This document shows, piece by piece, positions 58,101 through 64,000 of a DNA stretch of 64,000 bases. Below the pieces are notes generated by a model, which was given only the letters and a program-made list of their open reading frames with translations, ran no database searches and had not been told where the DNA came from. Each line of letters opens with the position of its first letter. The stretch's first letter is position 1. Position numbers and translations under genes: made by a program. The stretch covers positions 21,789,512-21,853,511 of the forward strand of contig NC_049981.1 of the NCBI RefSeq assembly GCF_000003815.2, written 5' to 3'. The stretch is from Branchiostoma floridae (Eukaryota > Chordata > Leptocardii > Amphioxiformes > Branchiostomatidae).

Positions 58101-60298
58101 TTCACTTTCAAAAATCCGAGAAAACCAAGAAATTGAATTGGTATAATGGCCTAAACATCATGATCATGCATCACAACTTAGTATCATAGGAAGATTCACT
58201 GGACGTACGTTGTGCACCTTCCCCGTGGGTGTAGCCCGGCAGCATGGTGGTCTCGGTGGGAGCGGTCTCCGTGTTGACCGGAGAGCCGAAGTGATCGGCG
58301 AACAGCAGCAGCAGCGGCTGATAGTGGCCCTTCCTGCACTTCTCCACAACATCCTTCCATTTGCTGCCGATCTGTGGGGAGAGGATTAGATAGATAAGGC
58401 CACAGCAAGTAAATTTTATGGATGACATCAGTGCACTCATTGATTTTTGCCTGATTTCAGGAAAAAAAATTTTTTCCTCTTCAGGGATGGTCAGACATAC
58501 CAACGTCCTTCCATTTGCTGCCGATTTGTGGGGAGAGGATTAGATAGATAAGGCCTTAAGGGAAAAAAAAGTTGTGGTTCCTGTTTCAGTCCTGAAAAAA
58601 AATAGGGTCAGTAGGTAGGGATTATCTTTTTTTTTCTTCTTTCTGCACTGCTCTACAACGTCCTTCCATTTGCTGCCGATCTGTGGGGAGAGGATGAGAT
58701 AGATGAGGCCACAGCAAGTAAATTTTATGGATGACATTAGCACGCTCGCGCTCATTAATTTTTCGGATTTCAGAAAAAAAACAAGATTTTTTTTCCTCTT
58801 TGTGCATCACAGATACATTTATCCTTCATTAGACAGGACAAGCAGTGTTTTTAGTTCAATAGGAATTGGGCTGAAGTGACTCCACTGCCCACCCAAAAAA
58901 TGTCTAGGGTTGGCAGGTTTTTCTCAGGTAGGTAGGGAAACAGGAAACACAATCTTTTTTCCTAGGCCTAATGTCAGAGTTACGCCTTGCTGTGAACCAC
59001 AGCTGGGCAACCTTTTAAAAGGTTGATACGGTTTCACGTTGCCATTATAAGCTTCAGCATTCAATGATGAGACTTGCAGAGAAGAATGCACAATAGGATG
59101 GGGGGGGGGATGGAGCAACATGCAAGGCAACTGGGAAATACCGTCGGAATGTAAGCATGAGGCAAAAGAGTTAACTCCCAAAACACATCAAGAAGTTCAT
59201 GGTATTTGATGTTTGATACAGATCAACTATTTTAGAAGTGAACAATCATGCATTAGTAGCCTGAGCATTACATCAGCTGCTTGGACAATGTTCCTTTGGT
59301 ATTTCTGTTGGTTAATTTCGAAAAAACCTTATCTGAGGTAGACATCCCACATGAAAGAAGAGTATGAGAACCCTTCAAAGTCTTGTCATTACAGGGGGCT
59401 TAGTTGATAATTGGGTCTGAGGAAAGAACGGTGGCTGGAAAATGAGAGAGATTGACTCTCCATTCCGTTGCCTTGATTTTCCTTCCCTTTTGGAAGCATC
59501 TGTAGTCTAGACAGTCATGACTCATAGATAAAGTTGACACATTTTAACTTTCAAGTGTCAAAGTTAACATTGTTCAGGGCTGGTGTTCTACAAACCTTTC
59601 TAAAAAGTTTGAAAATACTCAGTGAAATAACACATTTTCAAAAAATACTTGCAAAGAAAATTCTTTAATGAAACAGGATGGGTATACTGAGCTACATTTG
59701 TACTTGAGCTAACTGATGGACAGCCATTCCCTTACTTTTAAACTACAGGCTGTGACTGCTGAGCATATGTTGATCAACCAAAGATTACAAGGAACAACTT
59801 TTTGTTTGTGTTGTGTCTTTTTGCATACTTTTACATCATGCATCATATTCCAATTATGAAATCAAGGTTATATAGATCCTATTTTGTTTGCTGTATGGTC
59901 TCTCAGCAATTGCCCTTCCAATTCTAAAATTTTGAAAAAGTTAAGAGCTTGAACACAAAGTATGCACAGACTATGCCATTATTTAAGCCAAAAAGTTAAC
60001 GCACCATCATGTTTTTTTTCCCTGTGAATGTTTCAGCTCCCTTTGTCAGGTCTGCGACCCCCCCCCCTCCAACTTAAAGATGCATAGTATTACGCTATTG
60101 GAGAATCAAACCATCGAAATTCATTTCAAACACACAATAATGCCTCACCTCCTTCACTGTGGCATCATCAAAGTAGATCCACGTTTTCAAGCGGGTGTGG
60201 AAGAAGAAGGTGGAGTAGTGCTTGCCGTAGTACGTCACCACCCCCACCAGGTGCAGGACCTTCCCTGCCGCAGAGTCGTCCACCACGGAGTGGAAAAC
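36003..60298 (-). CDS. USP53/54-like ubiquitin hydrolase, 3' ten exons (5' end outside the window)
   Basis: Ten minus-strand exons with matching phases encode about 2,000 residues, allowing for a 4-nt frame break in exon 40,466-42,414. The first two give the end of a USP fold ([35 protein letters not shown]), diagnostic of USP53/54. In USP terms the His of GKHY and the Asp of FDDA are catalytic-triad positions, both present. The Cys box must lie beyond 64,000. Vertebrate USP53 and USP54 were long called inactive and are now reported to cut K63-linked chains; USP53 is linked to tight junctions. The rest is a long, mostly disordered tail. VPPNVDW near the end resembles MPPDDDW near the human USP54 C-terminus. 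At about 2,000 residues without the N-terminus, it is longer than human USP54 (about 1,680). Confidence 0.9.
37622..37960. mobile_element. hAT-like MITE with 8-bp target-site duplication
   Basis: It starts CAGGGCTCTAGCCAGCGTCC and ends with GGCTGGCTAGAGCCCTG-type complement. TAACATAG flanks it exactly at 37,614-37,621 and 37,961-37,968. It lies in a USP-like intron. A relative is at 39,163. Confidence 0.9.
38019..38107 (-). CDS. USP-like exon: small Pro-rich exon
   Basis: 89 nt: [20 protein letters not shown], then [10 protein letters not shown]. The acceptor is CTTGTTGTAG, the donor is CATT then GTAAGT. The KPPPPTDVP stretch could be an SH3 or WW ligand (inference). Phases 1 and 0 fit the flanking exons. 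Confidence 0.87.
38590..38928. mobile_element. hAT-like MITE, CAGGGTTGGACAAGT ends
   Basis: The left end is CAGGGTTGGACAAGTCC; the right end read in reverse is TAGGGTTGGACAAGTTT. Internal GGGCAAGT motifs occur in both orientations. The right end is 22 bp from a USP-like exon (38,951). The target duplication is no longer clear. Confidence 0.75.
38951..39101 (-). CDS. USP-like exon: Gln/Lys helix
   Basis: 151 nt, phase 0 in and phase 1 out: [20 protein letters not shown], then [20 protein letters not shown] and [10 protein letters not shown]. The acceptor is TATGACGACAG, the donor is CATATG then GTTAGT. A likely helical segment. hAT-like MITEs lie close on both sides (38,590-38,928 and 39,163-39,448). 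Confidence 0.88.
39163..39448. mobile_element. Degraded hAT-like MITE (GTTCTAGCCAGC ends)
   Basis: The right end read in reverse is CAGGGTTCTAGCCAGCATCC; the left is TAGTGTTCTAGCCAGCC. Flanks ACTTCACG and GCTTCAGG match at 6 of 8 positions, as expected for an old 8-bp duplication. It belongs to the same family as 37,622. Confidence 0.65.
39600..40465. other. USP-like intron
   Basis: No exon was found. A-rich triplet repeats (AAC)n occur near 40,375-40,390, and GGTCCAGG/GGCCTGGA-type dyads near 40,260-40,310. Confidence 0.45.
40466..42414 (-). CDS. USP-like exon: repeat-bearing low-complexity region with a 4-nt frame break
   Basis: 1,949 nt from [18 protein letters not shown] to GGEGDQSQ, acceptor CCGTTGCAG, donor CAG then GTGAGAG, phase 0 at both ends. 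It contains three 48-nt repeats ([16 protein letters not shown]), several RSKTPTP-type basic/Pro motifs and, at the 3' end, an array of [15 protein letters not shown] repeats. At 40,804/40,805 one repeat unit lacks 4 nt compared with its neighbour, so the upstream frame stops at 40,786 while the open frame resumes at once one step over. Both frames are coding on their own sides, so the exon is one gene with a break or a sequencing/assembly error. Confidence 0.85.
40560..40850 (-). repeat. Coding Gln-rich tandem repeat array
   Basis: About ten units of 24-33 nt encode ATG-ACC-CAG-GAA-(CAG)n blocks ([23 protein letters not shown] and so on). Unit lengths vary in whole codons except for one unit at about 40,804 that lacks 4 nt. 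Confidence 0.9.
42203..42346 (-). repeat. Coding 48-nt tandem repeat, three copies
   Basis: Copies start at 42,203, 42,251 and 42,299 with exact 48-nt spacing. The first two are nearly identical, the third has several changes. Each encodes 16 residues ([16 protein letters not shown] or variants), so the array keeps the reading frame. Confidence 0.95.
42541..42968. mobile_element. MITE, CTCCAAGCAGATC family, with an internal direct repeat
   Basis: Ends CTAATCTCCAAGCAGATC and GGAGCTTGGAGATTAG are complementary, and TTAACT flanks both sides. Inside, a block of about 50 bp (CTTTGACCGGTGCGTTCT, then GCAGATCTTCGCGGTGGCC) occurs at about 42,682 and 42,862. Confidence 0.75.
43575..43806 (-). CDS. 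USP-like exon: linker with Gln-rich helix
   Basis: 232 nt encoding [20 protein letters not shown], then [20 protein letters not shown] and [20 protein letters not shown], ending MAAARVQQ. The acceptor is CCACTGCAG. The donor CAGCAG then GTCTGG has a weak +3 to +6, which may allow variable splicing. Phases fit both neighbours. Confidence 0.88.
43863..44094. mobile_element. Hairpin MITE with arms of about 100 bp
   Basis: The left arm begins CTCATATAGTAAA, then CTTTTAAACACAACCAG, CAGACACCATCATC and GTTAGAATGACTGGATCTGC. The right arm is the reverse complement of these in the same order and ends TTTACTATATGAG. The loop is about 35 bp. It sits 57 bp upstream of the exon 43,575-43,806 acceptor. 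Confidence 0.85.
44615..44634 (+). repeat. (AC)n microsatellite
   Basis: A short pure AC run in a USP-like intron. Confidence 0.9.
44782..45001. mobile_element. MITE, CTAGTTCACCTTTAT family, copy 2
   Basis: The right end is GATAAAGGTGAACTAGCATTA; the left end (GCAATGCTGG, then TTTGCCTCTATC) is more diverged. The internal order matches copies 1 and 3, including the TTTTTAAA-like and AATATTGCA motifs. Confidence 0.7.
45010..46640. other. USP-like intron
   Basis: No exon was found. AT-rich, with short open frames on both strands that have no splice support. Confidence 0.45.
46642..47129. mobile_element. Inverted-repeat element, CCCCTTTCCACTAG family, long copy
   Basis: The left end ACCCCCTTTCCACTAGAAGG matches in reverse the right end CCTCTCGTGGAAAGGGGTT. 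Internally, GGAGCAACC motifs appear in both orientations. The shorter relative is at 60,375. Confidence 0.6.
47130..47805. other. USP-like intron
   Basis: No exon other than the one ending at 47,809 was found. Sequence is AT-rich. Confidence 0.4.
47809..47998 (-). CDS. USP-like exon: MIT-like helix, second half, and basic SRSLHRR segment
   Basis: 190 nt reading [20 protein letters not shown], then [20 protein letters not shown] and [15 protein letters not shown]. The acceptor is CTATCTCTAG, the donor is GTCAA then GTAAGG, phase 2. RSRSLHRR is a recognisable conserved element (vertebrate USP54 has KARSLQDR at this point). Confidence 0.93.
48245..48480 (+). repeat. tRNA-derived SINE
   Basis: GTCCCTGTAGCTCAACTGGTAG is tRNA-like (A box). 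A B-box-like CTGATTCAAATTCTGGG follows about 100 bp on, after an ACATGTAC-rich insertion. The body GGGCATCTTGGTTGGG, then CCAGTCTT..GAAGGGACGTGAAAT, matches the fragment at 15,163. Confidence 0.65.
48525..48620 (+). repeat. Interspersed repeat shared with 62,955-63,055
   Basis: CCTTTGTTTATTCATGAAAG and ACAGGTTGCTTTTCATTAAG, then GGGAAGAGGCAA, occur at both places with few changes. The alignable length is about 85 bp. Confidence 0.8.
48746..48859 (-). CDS. USP-like exon: MIT-like helix, first half
   Basis: 114 nt encoding [20 protein letters not shown], then [18 protein letters not shown]. The acceptor is TCCGTGTGCAG, the donor is CATCG then GTAAGT. The pattern of an amphipathic helix, then GDLASAL and a second helix matches the helical repeat in vertebrate USP54 (a GDCAAALALCNEAI-type sequence), which resembles MIT or TPR-like hairpins. 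Confidence 0.93.
49227..51059 (-). CDS. USP-like exon: long Ser/Gln-rich disordered region
   Basis: 1,833 nt. After the acceptor TTACTCACAG it reads [20 protein letters not shown] and continues through Ser-rich, basic and Gln/Pro-rich sequence to [13 protein letters not shown]. No folded domain is recognised. KRDWENGQ and the Ser clusters recall the RDWE and Ser-rich stretch of vertebrate USP54. The donor is GTTG then GTAGGT, phase 1. An ATG 124 nt upstream of the acceptor opens the frame further, but that part is intronic. Confidence 0.92.
51060..54639. other. USP-like intron (first part of the large 51,060-58,208 intron)
   Basis: No exon was found. The adjoining exons splice in phase, so no missing exon is required. 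Direct repeats of about 60 bp (GGACTTG.ACCAACCC.TGCTTTTATTGC) lie at 54,353-54,415 and 54,495-54,550. Confidence 0.5.
54640..55063. mobile_element. Inverted-repeat element with GGCCATGTTGATTTGATTA ends
   Basis: The left end AAGGCCATGTTGATTTGATTA matches in reverse TAATCAAATCAACATGGCC on the right. The left arm and the downstream TTCGACCAT motif also resemble 30,437-30,535 in the desaturase intron. Confidence 0.6.
55425..55683 (-). repeat. tRNA-derived SINE, second full copy
   Basis: It matches 29,340-29,583 over its whole length, with the head (GCATAGTCCAATGGTTAGCGG on the minus strand) and the body markers GTGATGTCGATCC, GAAGAGCTA and GTGACAGAGAAGACA. The B box is more decayed than at 29,340. 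Confidence 0.75.
55690..57800. other. USP-like intron, with one small MITE
   Basis: No exon was found. It holds the element at 56,579-56,717. The rest is AT-rich. Confidence 0.45.
56579..56717. mobile_element. Short hAT-like MITE (TAGGGATGGAT ends)
   Basis: TAGGGATGGATACCGGTTCA on the left matches in reverse TAGGGGTGGATATCAGTTCA on the right. The flanks TGTACAAT and GATACAAT agree at 6 of 8 bases, consistent with an old 8-bp duplication. Confidence 0.65.
57804..58151. mobile_element. MITE, ATACCAATTTAATTTGTTGG family, copy 1
   Basis: The left arm GGCCACATACCAATTTAATT, then TTCTCGGATTTT, pairs with the right arm ending AATTGGTATAATGGCC. TAA adjoins both ends, as expected for a Harbinger-type 3-bp target. 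It ends 58 bp from a USP-like exon. Confidence 0.75.
58209..58371 (-). CDS. USP-like exon: end of catalytic domain
   Basis: It encodes [20 protein letters not shown], then [13 protein letters not shown] and a short linker ending GYTHGEGAQ. The acceptor is CTCCCCACAG and the donor is CACAAC then GTACGT, phase 1. It joins in frame to the exon starting at 51,059 (CGT, Arg). The 5' boundary of this exon is repeated twice just upstream, at 58,501-58,555 and 58,635-58,800. Confidence 0.93.
58501..58555 (-). repeat. Decoy copy B of the USP-like exon 58,209-58,371 boundary
   Basis: 55 bp repeat the intron end and the first 24 exon bases (codons IGSKWKDV). The acceptor AG has become AA (CCCACAA), so it cannot be used. 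The copied bases are followed by GTTG then GTATGT, a good donor. Confidence 0.88.
58635..58800 (-). repeat. Decoy copy C of the same exon boundary
   Basis: About 165 bp repeat the intron and exon start. The acceptor CCCCACAG is intact and the exon part encodes [14 protein letters not shown] before running into an A-rich tract and a stop. The [12 protein letters not shown] part is missing, so use of this copy would truncate the protein. Confidence 0.9.
58810..60148. other. USP-like intron
   Basis: No exon was found. Poly-G (59,101-59,109) and poly-C (60,060-60,067) runs are present. Confidence 0.45.
60149..60298 (-). CDS. USP-like exon: catalytic-domain His box
   Basis: 50 codons, phase 0 at both ends, acceptor TTTGCTTCAG, donor GAAGGAG then GTGAGG. 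It encodes [20 protein letters not shown], then [20 protein letters not shown] and [10 protein letters not shown]. The histidine of GKHY aligns with the USP catalytic His and the FDD with the third triad residue. This is the first exon of the gene visible in the window. Confidence 0.95.
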
Positions 60299-60374
60299 CT
60301 GAAGCAAAGAAGCGGTTAGTGTGTTCCAGGAGATGAAGACATTAGAGTCAAGACATATCAACTTCTCAGTAATA

Positions 60375-60593
60375 CCCCCTTTCCACTAGGACGGTGCTCA
60401 AATTTGACATATCACTCAACGAATTGTATCAAAAGGAAACAAATCTTGTTACACTTTGTGCATTTTGTTGTCTTCTCAATCACACTTTTATGCTTTGTAT
60501 GACATACCCAGTATGAAAGTGAAGGTTACACATATCCTATGTCCTAGGTCGCAGTGAGAGCGCAGCACAATCGCTGTCCTAGTGGAAAGGGGG
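60375..60593. mobile_element. MITE, CCCCTTTCCACTAGGAC family, short copy
   Basis: Left CCCCCTTTCCACTAGGACGG pairs with right TGTCCTAGTGGAAAGGGGG. It is about 220 bp with no coding frame. Confidence 0.8.
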
Positions 60594-60599
60594 CCTAAG

Positions 60600-61570
60600 T
60601 AAGTAAGTCATAAGTTATAAGTTATACCGCCCCTTGCGAGGTGACATACCCTTTCTTTGGCTGATACAAGATGGGGTGCGCCAGGTCTTCCGTCTAGGAG
60701 AATGATGTAAATCACCGTTTTGTACGGTCAACTTCTCAAGCTGACCAACTGTCATGCAGCAATGCTGGCAGCTGCCCATTTGCTCATAAAGACGCAACAT
60801 ATAGGTCTGGCTCTAGACGAGTGAGGGATCAGAGCCCTCGAGCCATAACCTGGACCATTCATCTTTCCCTCCCGTTTTAGGGTGGACCTTTATTGTTGGG
60901 TTCCATTACCCTCTCAATACCTTCTCTGGCCTGTGCCGTTCATAACTTGGCTGTTTGAAGACACTGAAGACATATGTGCTATTCGCTTCATCCATACTTA
61001 CACCGCGGAGGCACGGGGGAAACGGTCCCGTAGGAAAAGGGCCGGCTTTAGTAAAGGACCAGGGGTCATTATTAAAAGGACAAGGTCGTGCCCTTGAAGG
61101 AGTAAACTTGCCGTTGATCCTTCTCAAGATGTGGAGCCTGTCACAGCGGCGATACCGAACCCCCGCTGCCACCACATTTAGCTGACACGGCAATGACATA
61201 TGACGAGTATTTGTTAAGGGGTTATTGCCAGATGAAATATGCCTATCGCATTTTGCGGAGACCAGGCGCAATCAATTCTTGAAGCCTACCATGCCATAAG
61301 GGAAAAAAAGTGCACAGGCATGCCATCAGCAAAATCAGGGGGAGACACAGCCAAGCATGAACAGCCTGAAGCACCGGCTTGGGGCATAATAGCATATTAG
61401 GGGGGCTCCGCCTCAGTCAAGTGTGCACACTTATAGAACAGATGTGCATTTTGCGCAATTTGGACTCTGAGCTATGAAAGCTCAGCTAGGTATAATTGTA
61501 GGTTTTCCTTCTGCTTTCCCTGTGCCATGTAAAACTGTGATAAACAAGTTTGCAAGAGAATGTCTCACAA
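60600..61570. other. USP-like intron; no exon recognised
   Basis: The open frame at 60,906-61,271 has no recognisable domain. No upstream USP exon (Cys box, zinc-binding CXXC pairs) was found here. Confidence 0.4.
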
Positions 61571-61575
61571 ACACA

Positions 61576-61757
61576 TAGTCTAGGCGATTGGTGCAAAATA
61601 TAGCTAAAATTGCTCAAAATGTGGTAAAAGCATGAATTTTGGTAATACTATGATGAATCCTGAGTATGTACTAAATATTTTCAAGGGTGGTGCCAATTCA
61701 AAATGCCTTTACCACACATTGTAAATTGAGCAATTTTTGCACCAATCGCCTAGACTA
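61576..61757. mobile_element. 182-bp MITE (TAGTCTAGGCGATTGG ends)
   Basis: TAGTCTAGGCGATTGGTGC and, further in, ATTGCTCAA and GTGGTAAA pair with the same motifs in reverse at the right end. The arms are about 60 nt with an indel between them. Confidence 0.82.
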
Positions 61758-62214
61758 ACATGGGACTGATACACTACGTACAAGGTGACACAGATGATGA
61801 TGATTTATGCAAACAAAAAAAATGTGACTCATTCTCCAAAATGGAAAAGCACAGTAATTTAGTGGCAATGATTTAATCAAGGTAATTTGTATGTCTGCAA
61901 TGCTAATTAACATGTTAATAAAGAATCAAATTGAATTGAACAAACTGAAATATGGCAGAGCTAGAACTCCTGACACCTGTCCAGTGCAGCGGACTATCAG
62001 GTGGTTTTTTAATAATGAGCTACAATTATATTGAAGCATCAAGCAAATTTCAAAATACTCTCTGCATGTGCACTTTAATTTGCCTTGGGAATTCCATCAT
62101 CAGGAATGACTGATTACACTTTGAGTTCAGTCGTGAATTGGAAAAACAATATTAGTTGACTTGATGGAACTAATTGTTTTTAGCTGGAAGTACATGCGAC
62201 ATTTACTGTAGCAG

Positions 62215-62408
62215 TAATGCTAGTTCACCTTTATCTGTAAGTAACCTTTATCAAGTATTTTTAAAATCAGGTATTTAGGAATATCAAGTGATTTCAAATT
62301 GCAAAATATTTTCAAAACATTGCAGTTCTTTCCAATATCCTTAAATACTGTTGTTTCTAACAATAATGCATTATGCATTGGCCCATAGATAAAGGTGAAC
62401 CTGTGTTA
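62215..62408. mobile_element. MITE, CTAGTTCACCTTTAT family, copy 3
   Basis: Left TAATGCTAGTTCACCTTTAT; right ATAAAGGTGAACCTGTGTTA. Internal order is as in copies 1 and 2. Confidence 0.75.
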
Positions 62409-62954
62409 TATGTATGCCAGGAAATGACACACTTTTCCCATGATTCTGTTGAATATTCCAATAAGGGACTGGCAAGTTTCTCAAGCTGGTATTCTGGCAG
62501 TATTACCAATGTTGCATTTAGCAAAGTACACGCACCTAATTTTTAAACAACAAATCCAGGTACACAAAGAACAAAGAAGATTAGGTATCACTAAGTGTAT
62601 TCACTTCCATCAATTACTGACTCAAACACTGAAAAGCAAAATTTAAACAAAAACAAAATTTGAAAGCAGAACCCCTCCTTGGAACTGTTGCTGCAATTGT
62701 CAAACAAAATTTGACAGCAGAGCACCGTTCCTTGGCACCGCTGCTGTACATGTATGTCAACTCACGCACGCTTCCAATCAGCGCCACACTGAGGTCAATT
62801 ACTGCCTGCCTATATTTCTTCAAGGCCAAGTTCCAAATCTCTGGTGACCAGGTGTCCTACACAGAACTCATTTCCGTTGCCCTGACTGGGACAGGGAGAA
62901 AATGTCAGGTGTCACAATGCATTACTTCACAGCTTCACTTCTATTGAAGATGAT

Positions 62955-63055
62955 CCTCTGAGGTTTGAGCCTTTGTTTATTCATGAAAGCTTAAATCGTC
63001 CTGCAGGTTGCTTTTCATTGAGGTGATGAGGGAAGAGGCAAGGGTCAGACAATGT
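62955..63055 (+). repeat. Interspersed repeat shared with 48,525-48,620
   Basis: See the matching blocks at 48,525: CCTTTGTTTATTCATGAAAG, then CAGGTTGCTTTTCATTGAGG and GGGAAGAGGCAAGG. Confidence 0.8.
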
Positions 63056-63719
63056 ATATAACAGAGATACAGTTAATGTTTGTATAAATGTAGTCCATAT
63101 TGTTCTCTTCCTCCATAAAGCGAACAAACTACTTTGAATCCACATGCAGTATTCTCAATCATGTGTATAAAGTGATATTGTGAACATTTCTAAGCTTTGG
63201 AAAAAGTTTGGAAACTTTATTTGGTCAAATCTCCATAAATACCTCATGAAATACAATGCATAACACATCATCAGGAAGCTTGATGGGATTTTCATCTTGC
63301 TTTGACCATACTTTCATAGATTCAGAACAGGGGCTACTTGTGTGTGTAATGTTAGATATTCATCTGTCCAGAAACAAACTACTTGTAATTATTATATAAT
63401 CATTAAACTGGTGAATTGAACAAATTTTGACCAAAACAGGAAAGCTTAGACTCTACTTTTTCCTTCTAACCCAAAATGTTTCAAGATTGAGCCAAAACGT
63501 TCAAGGAAAAGCAGGACTTTCAAGGAGTTTAAGGTGGCACTAAAATCGTACTCCAATTCTGAGCCCTCTACTGTGCAACCCAACACTCAGTTGCCCTTCT
63601 CTGGCACCTCATCAGACAATCACAGCATGTGTGACTTGGTAGATTGGCTGCACTTCGGGAGCTAACTCTCAAATGAGGAGGCTGGCTGTAACATCTGAAT
63701 ACAGTGCACGACTTCAGTC
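63056..63719. other. USP-like intron; no exon recognised
   Basis: AT-rich sequence without splice-supported frames. The USP catalytic exons 5' of 60,298 are not in this window as far as can be read. Confidence 0.4.
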
Positions 63720-63923
63720 CATACCAATTTAATGTTTTGGTTCTCAGATTTTAAAAAGCGAGACTACATAATAAAGCTTGAATGTGACTGTATTCACCCC
63801 ATAAAATTGAGTGCACCAAGGCACAAACCTGATCTTCAGGCTTCATTATCATTATGTTTTTCCAGTTAAGGGTTTTGGAAAAAAAATTTTAAAATCCGAG
63901 AACTAACAAATTAAATTGGTGTT
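63720..63923. mobile_element. MITE, ATACCAATTTAATTTGTTGG family, copy 2
   Basis: Left ATACCAATTTAATGTTTTGG, then TTCTCAGATTTTAAAA; right in reverse ACACCAATTTAATTTGTTAG, then TTCTCGGATTTTAAAA. TCAGTCC occurs just outside both ends. Internal markers GTGCCTTGGTGCAC and GGGGTGAATAC are shared with copy 1. Confidence 0.78.
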
Positions 63924-64000
63924 GCCTCAGTCCGCTATCTCCCCAGCAGCAGAGCTGTGGGGGCGTGTAGCAGCTCGGAACTGCCGATTGAGATTTCCTG

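Noticed and set aside
60906-61271. 121-codon minus-strand open frame as an upstream USP exon
   Set aside because: No USP motif (no Cys box or zinc-finger cysteine pairs) and no convincing splice borders.

Overview
This is a eukaryotic, AT-moderate and repeat-rich window. It looks like an invertebrate chordate, most likely an amphioxus (Branchiostoma). Three things support this: genes broken into phase-matched exons with GT-AG borders, proteins closest in character to vertebrate families (a TET/CXXC4-5-type CXXC protein, stearoyl-CoA desaturase, USP53/54), and many short inverted-repeat (MITE-like) and tRNA-derived SINE insertions. The species assignment is inference. No prokaryotic, viral or CRISPR features were seen.

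Layout. (1) About 1-13,000: a minus-strand CXXC zinc-finger gene. Its large 5' coding exon (10,268-11,065) ends in a TET/CXXC4/CXXC5-type CXXC domain at a consensus donor. A probable 5' UTR exon and a CpG-rich promoter area lie at about 11,724-12,700. Two small phase-0 ORFs with splice borders (6,890-7,024 and 2,246-2,302) are weak downstream exon candidates; the real 3' part may lie left of the window. (2) About 13,000-26,500: no convincing gene. It holds nested MITEs, SINE pieces, LINE tails and two tandem repeats. (3) 26,578-31,586: a complete five-exon acyl-CoA delta-9 desaturase on the minus strand, 331 aa with all three histidine boxes. (4) About 31,600-36,000: intergenic, with repeats and a decayed reverse-transcriptase fragment. 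(5) 36,003-60,298 and beyond the right edge: a minus-strand USP53/54-like gene. Ten exons are recovered here. They encode the end of the ubiquitin-hydrolase domain, a long disordered Ser/Gln/Pro-rich tail with a helical MIT-like segment, and a C-terminal CX2CX11CX2C zinc-ribbon-like motif. The catalytic N-terminus lies past 64,000.

The three genes do not form a functional unit and each is presumably transcribed from its own promoter. Most notable are two intronic decoy arrays that copy the 5' boundary of a real exon (USP exon at 58,371; desaturase exon 2 at 29,049), a 4-nt frame break inside the USP Q-rich repeat at about 40,804, and several directly visible MITE insertions with exact target-site duplications (9 bp at 23,490-23,649, 9 bp at 20,650-20,906, 8 bp at 37,622-37,960).
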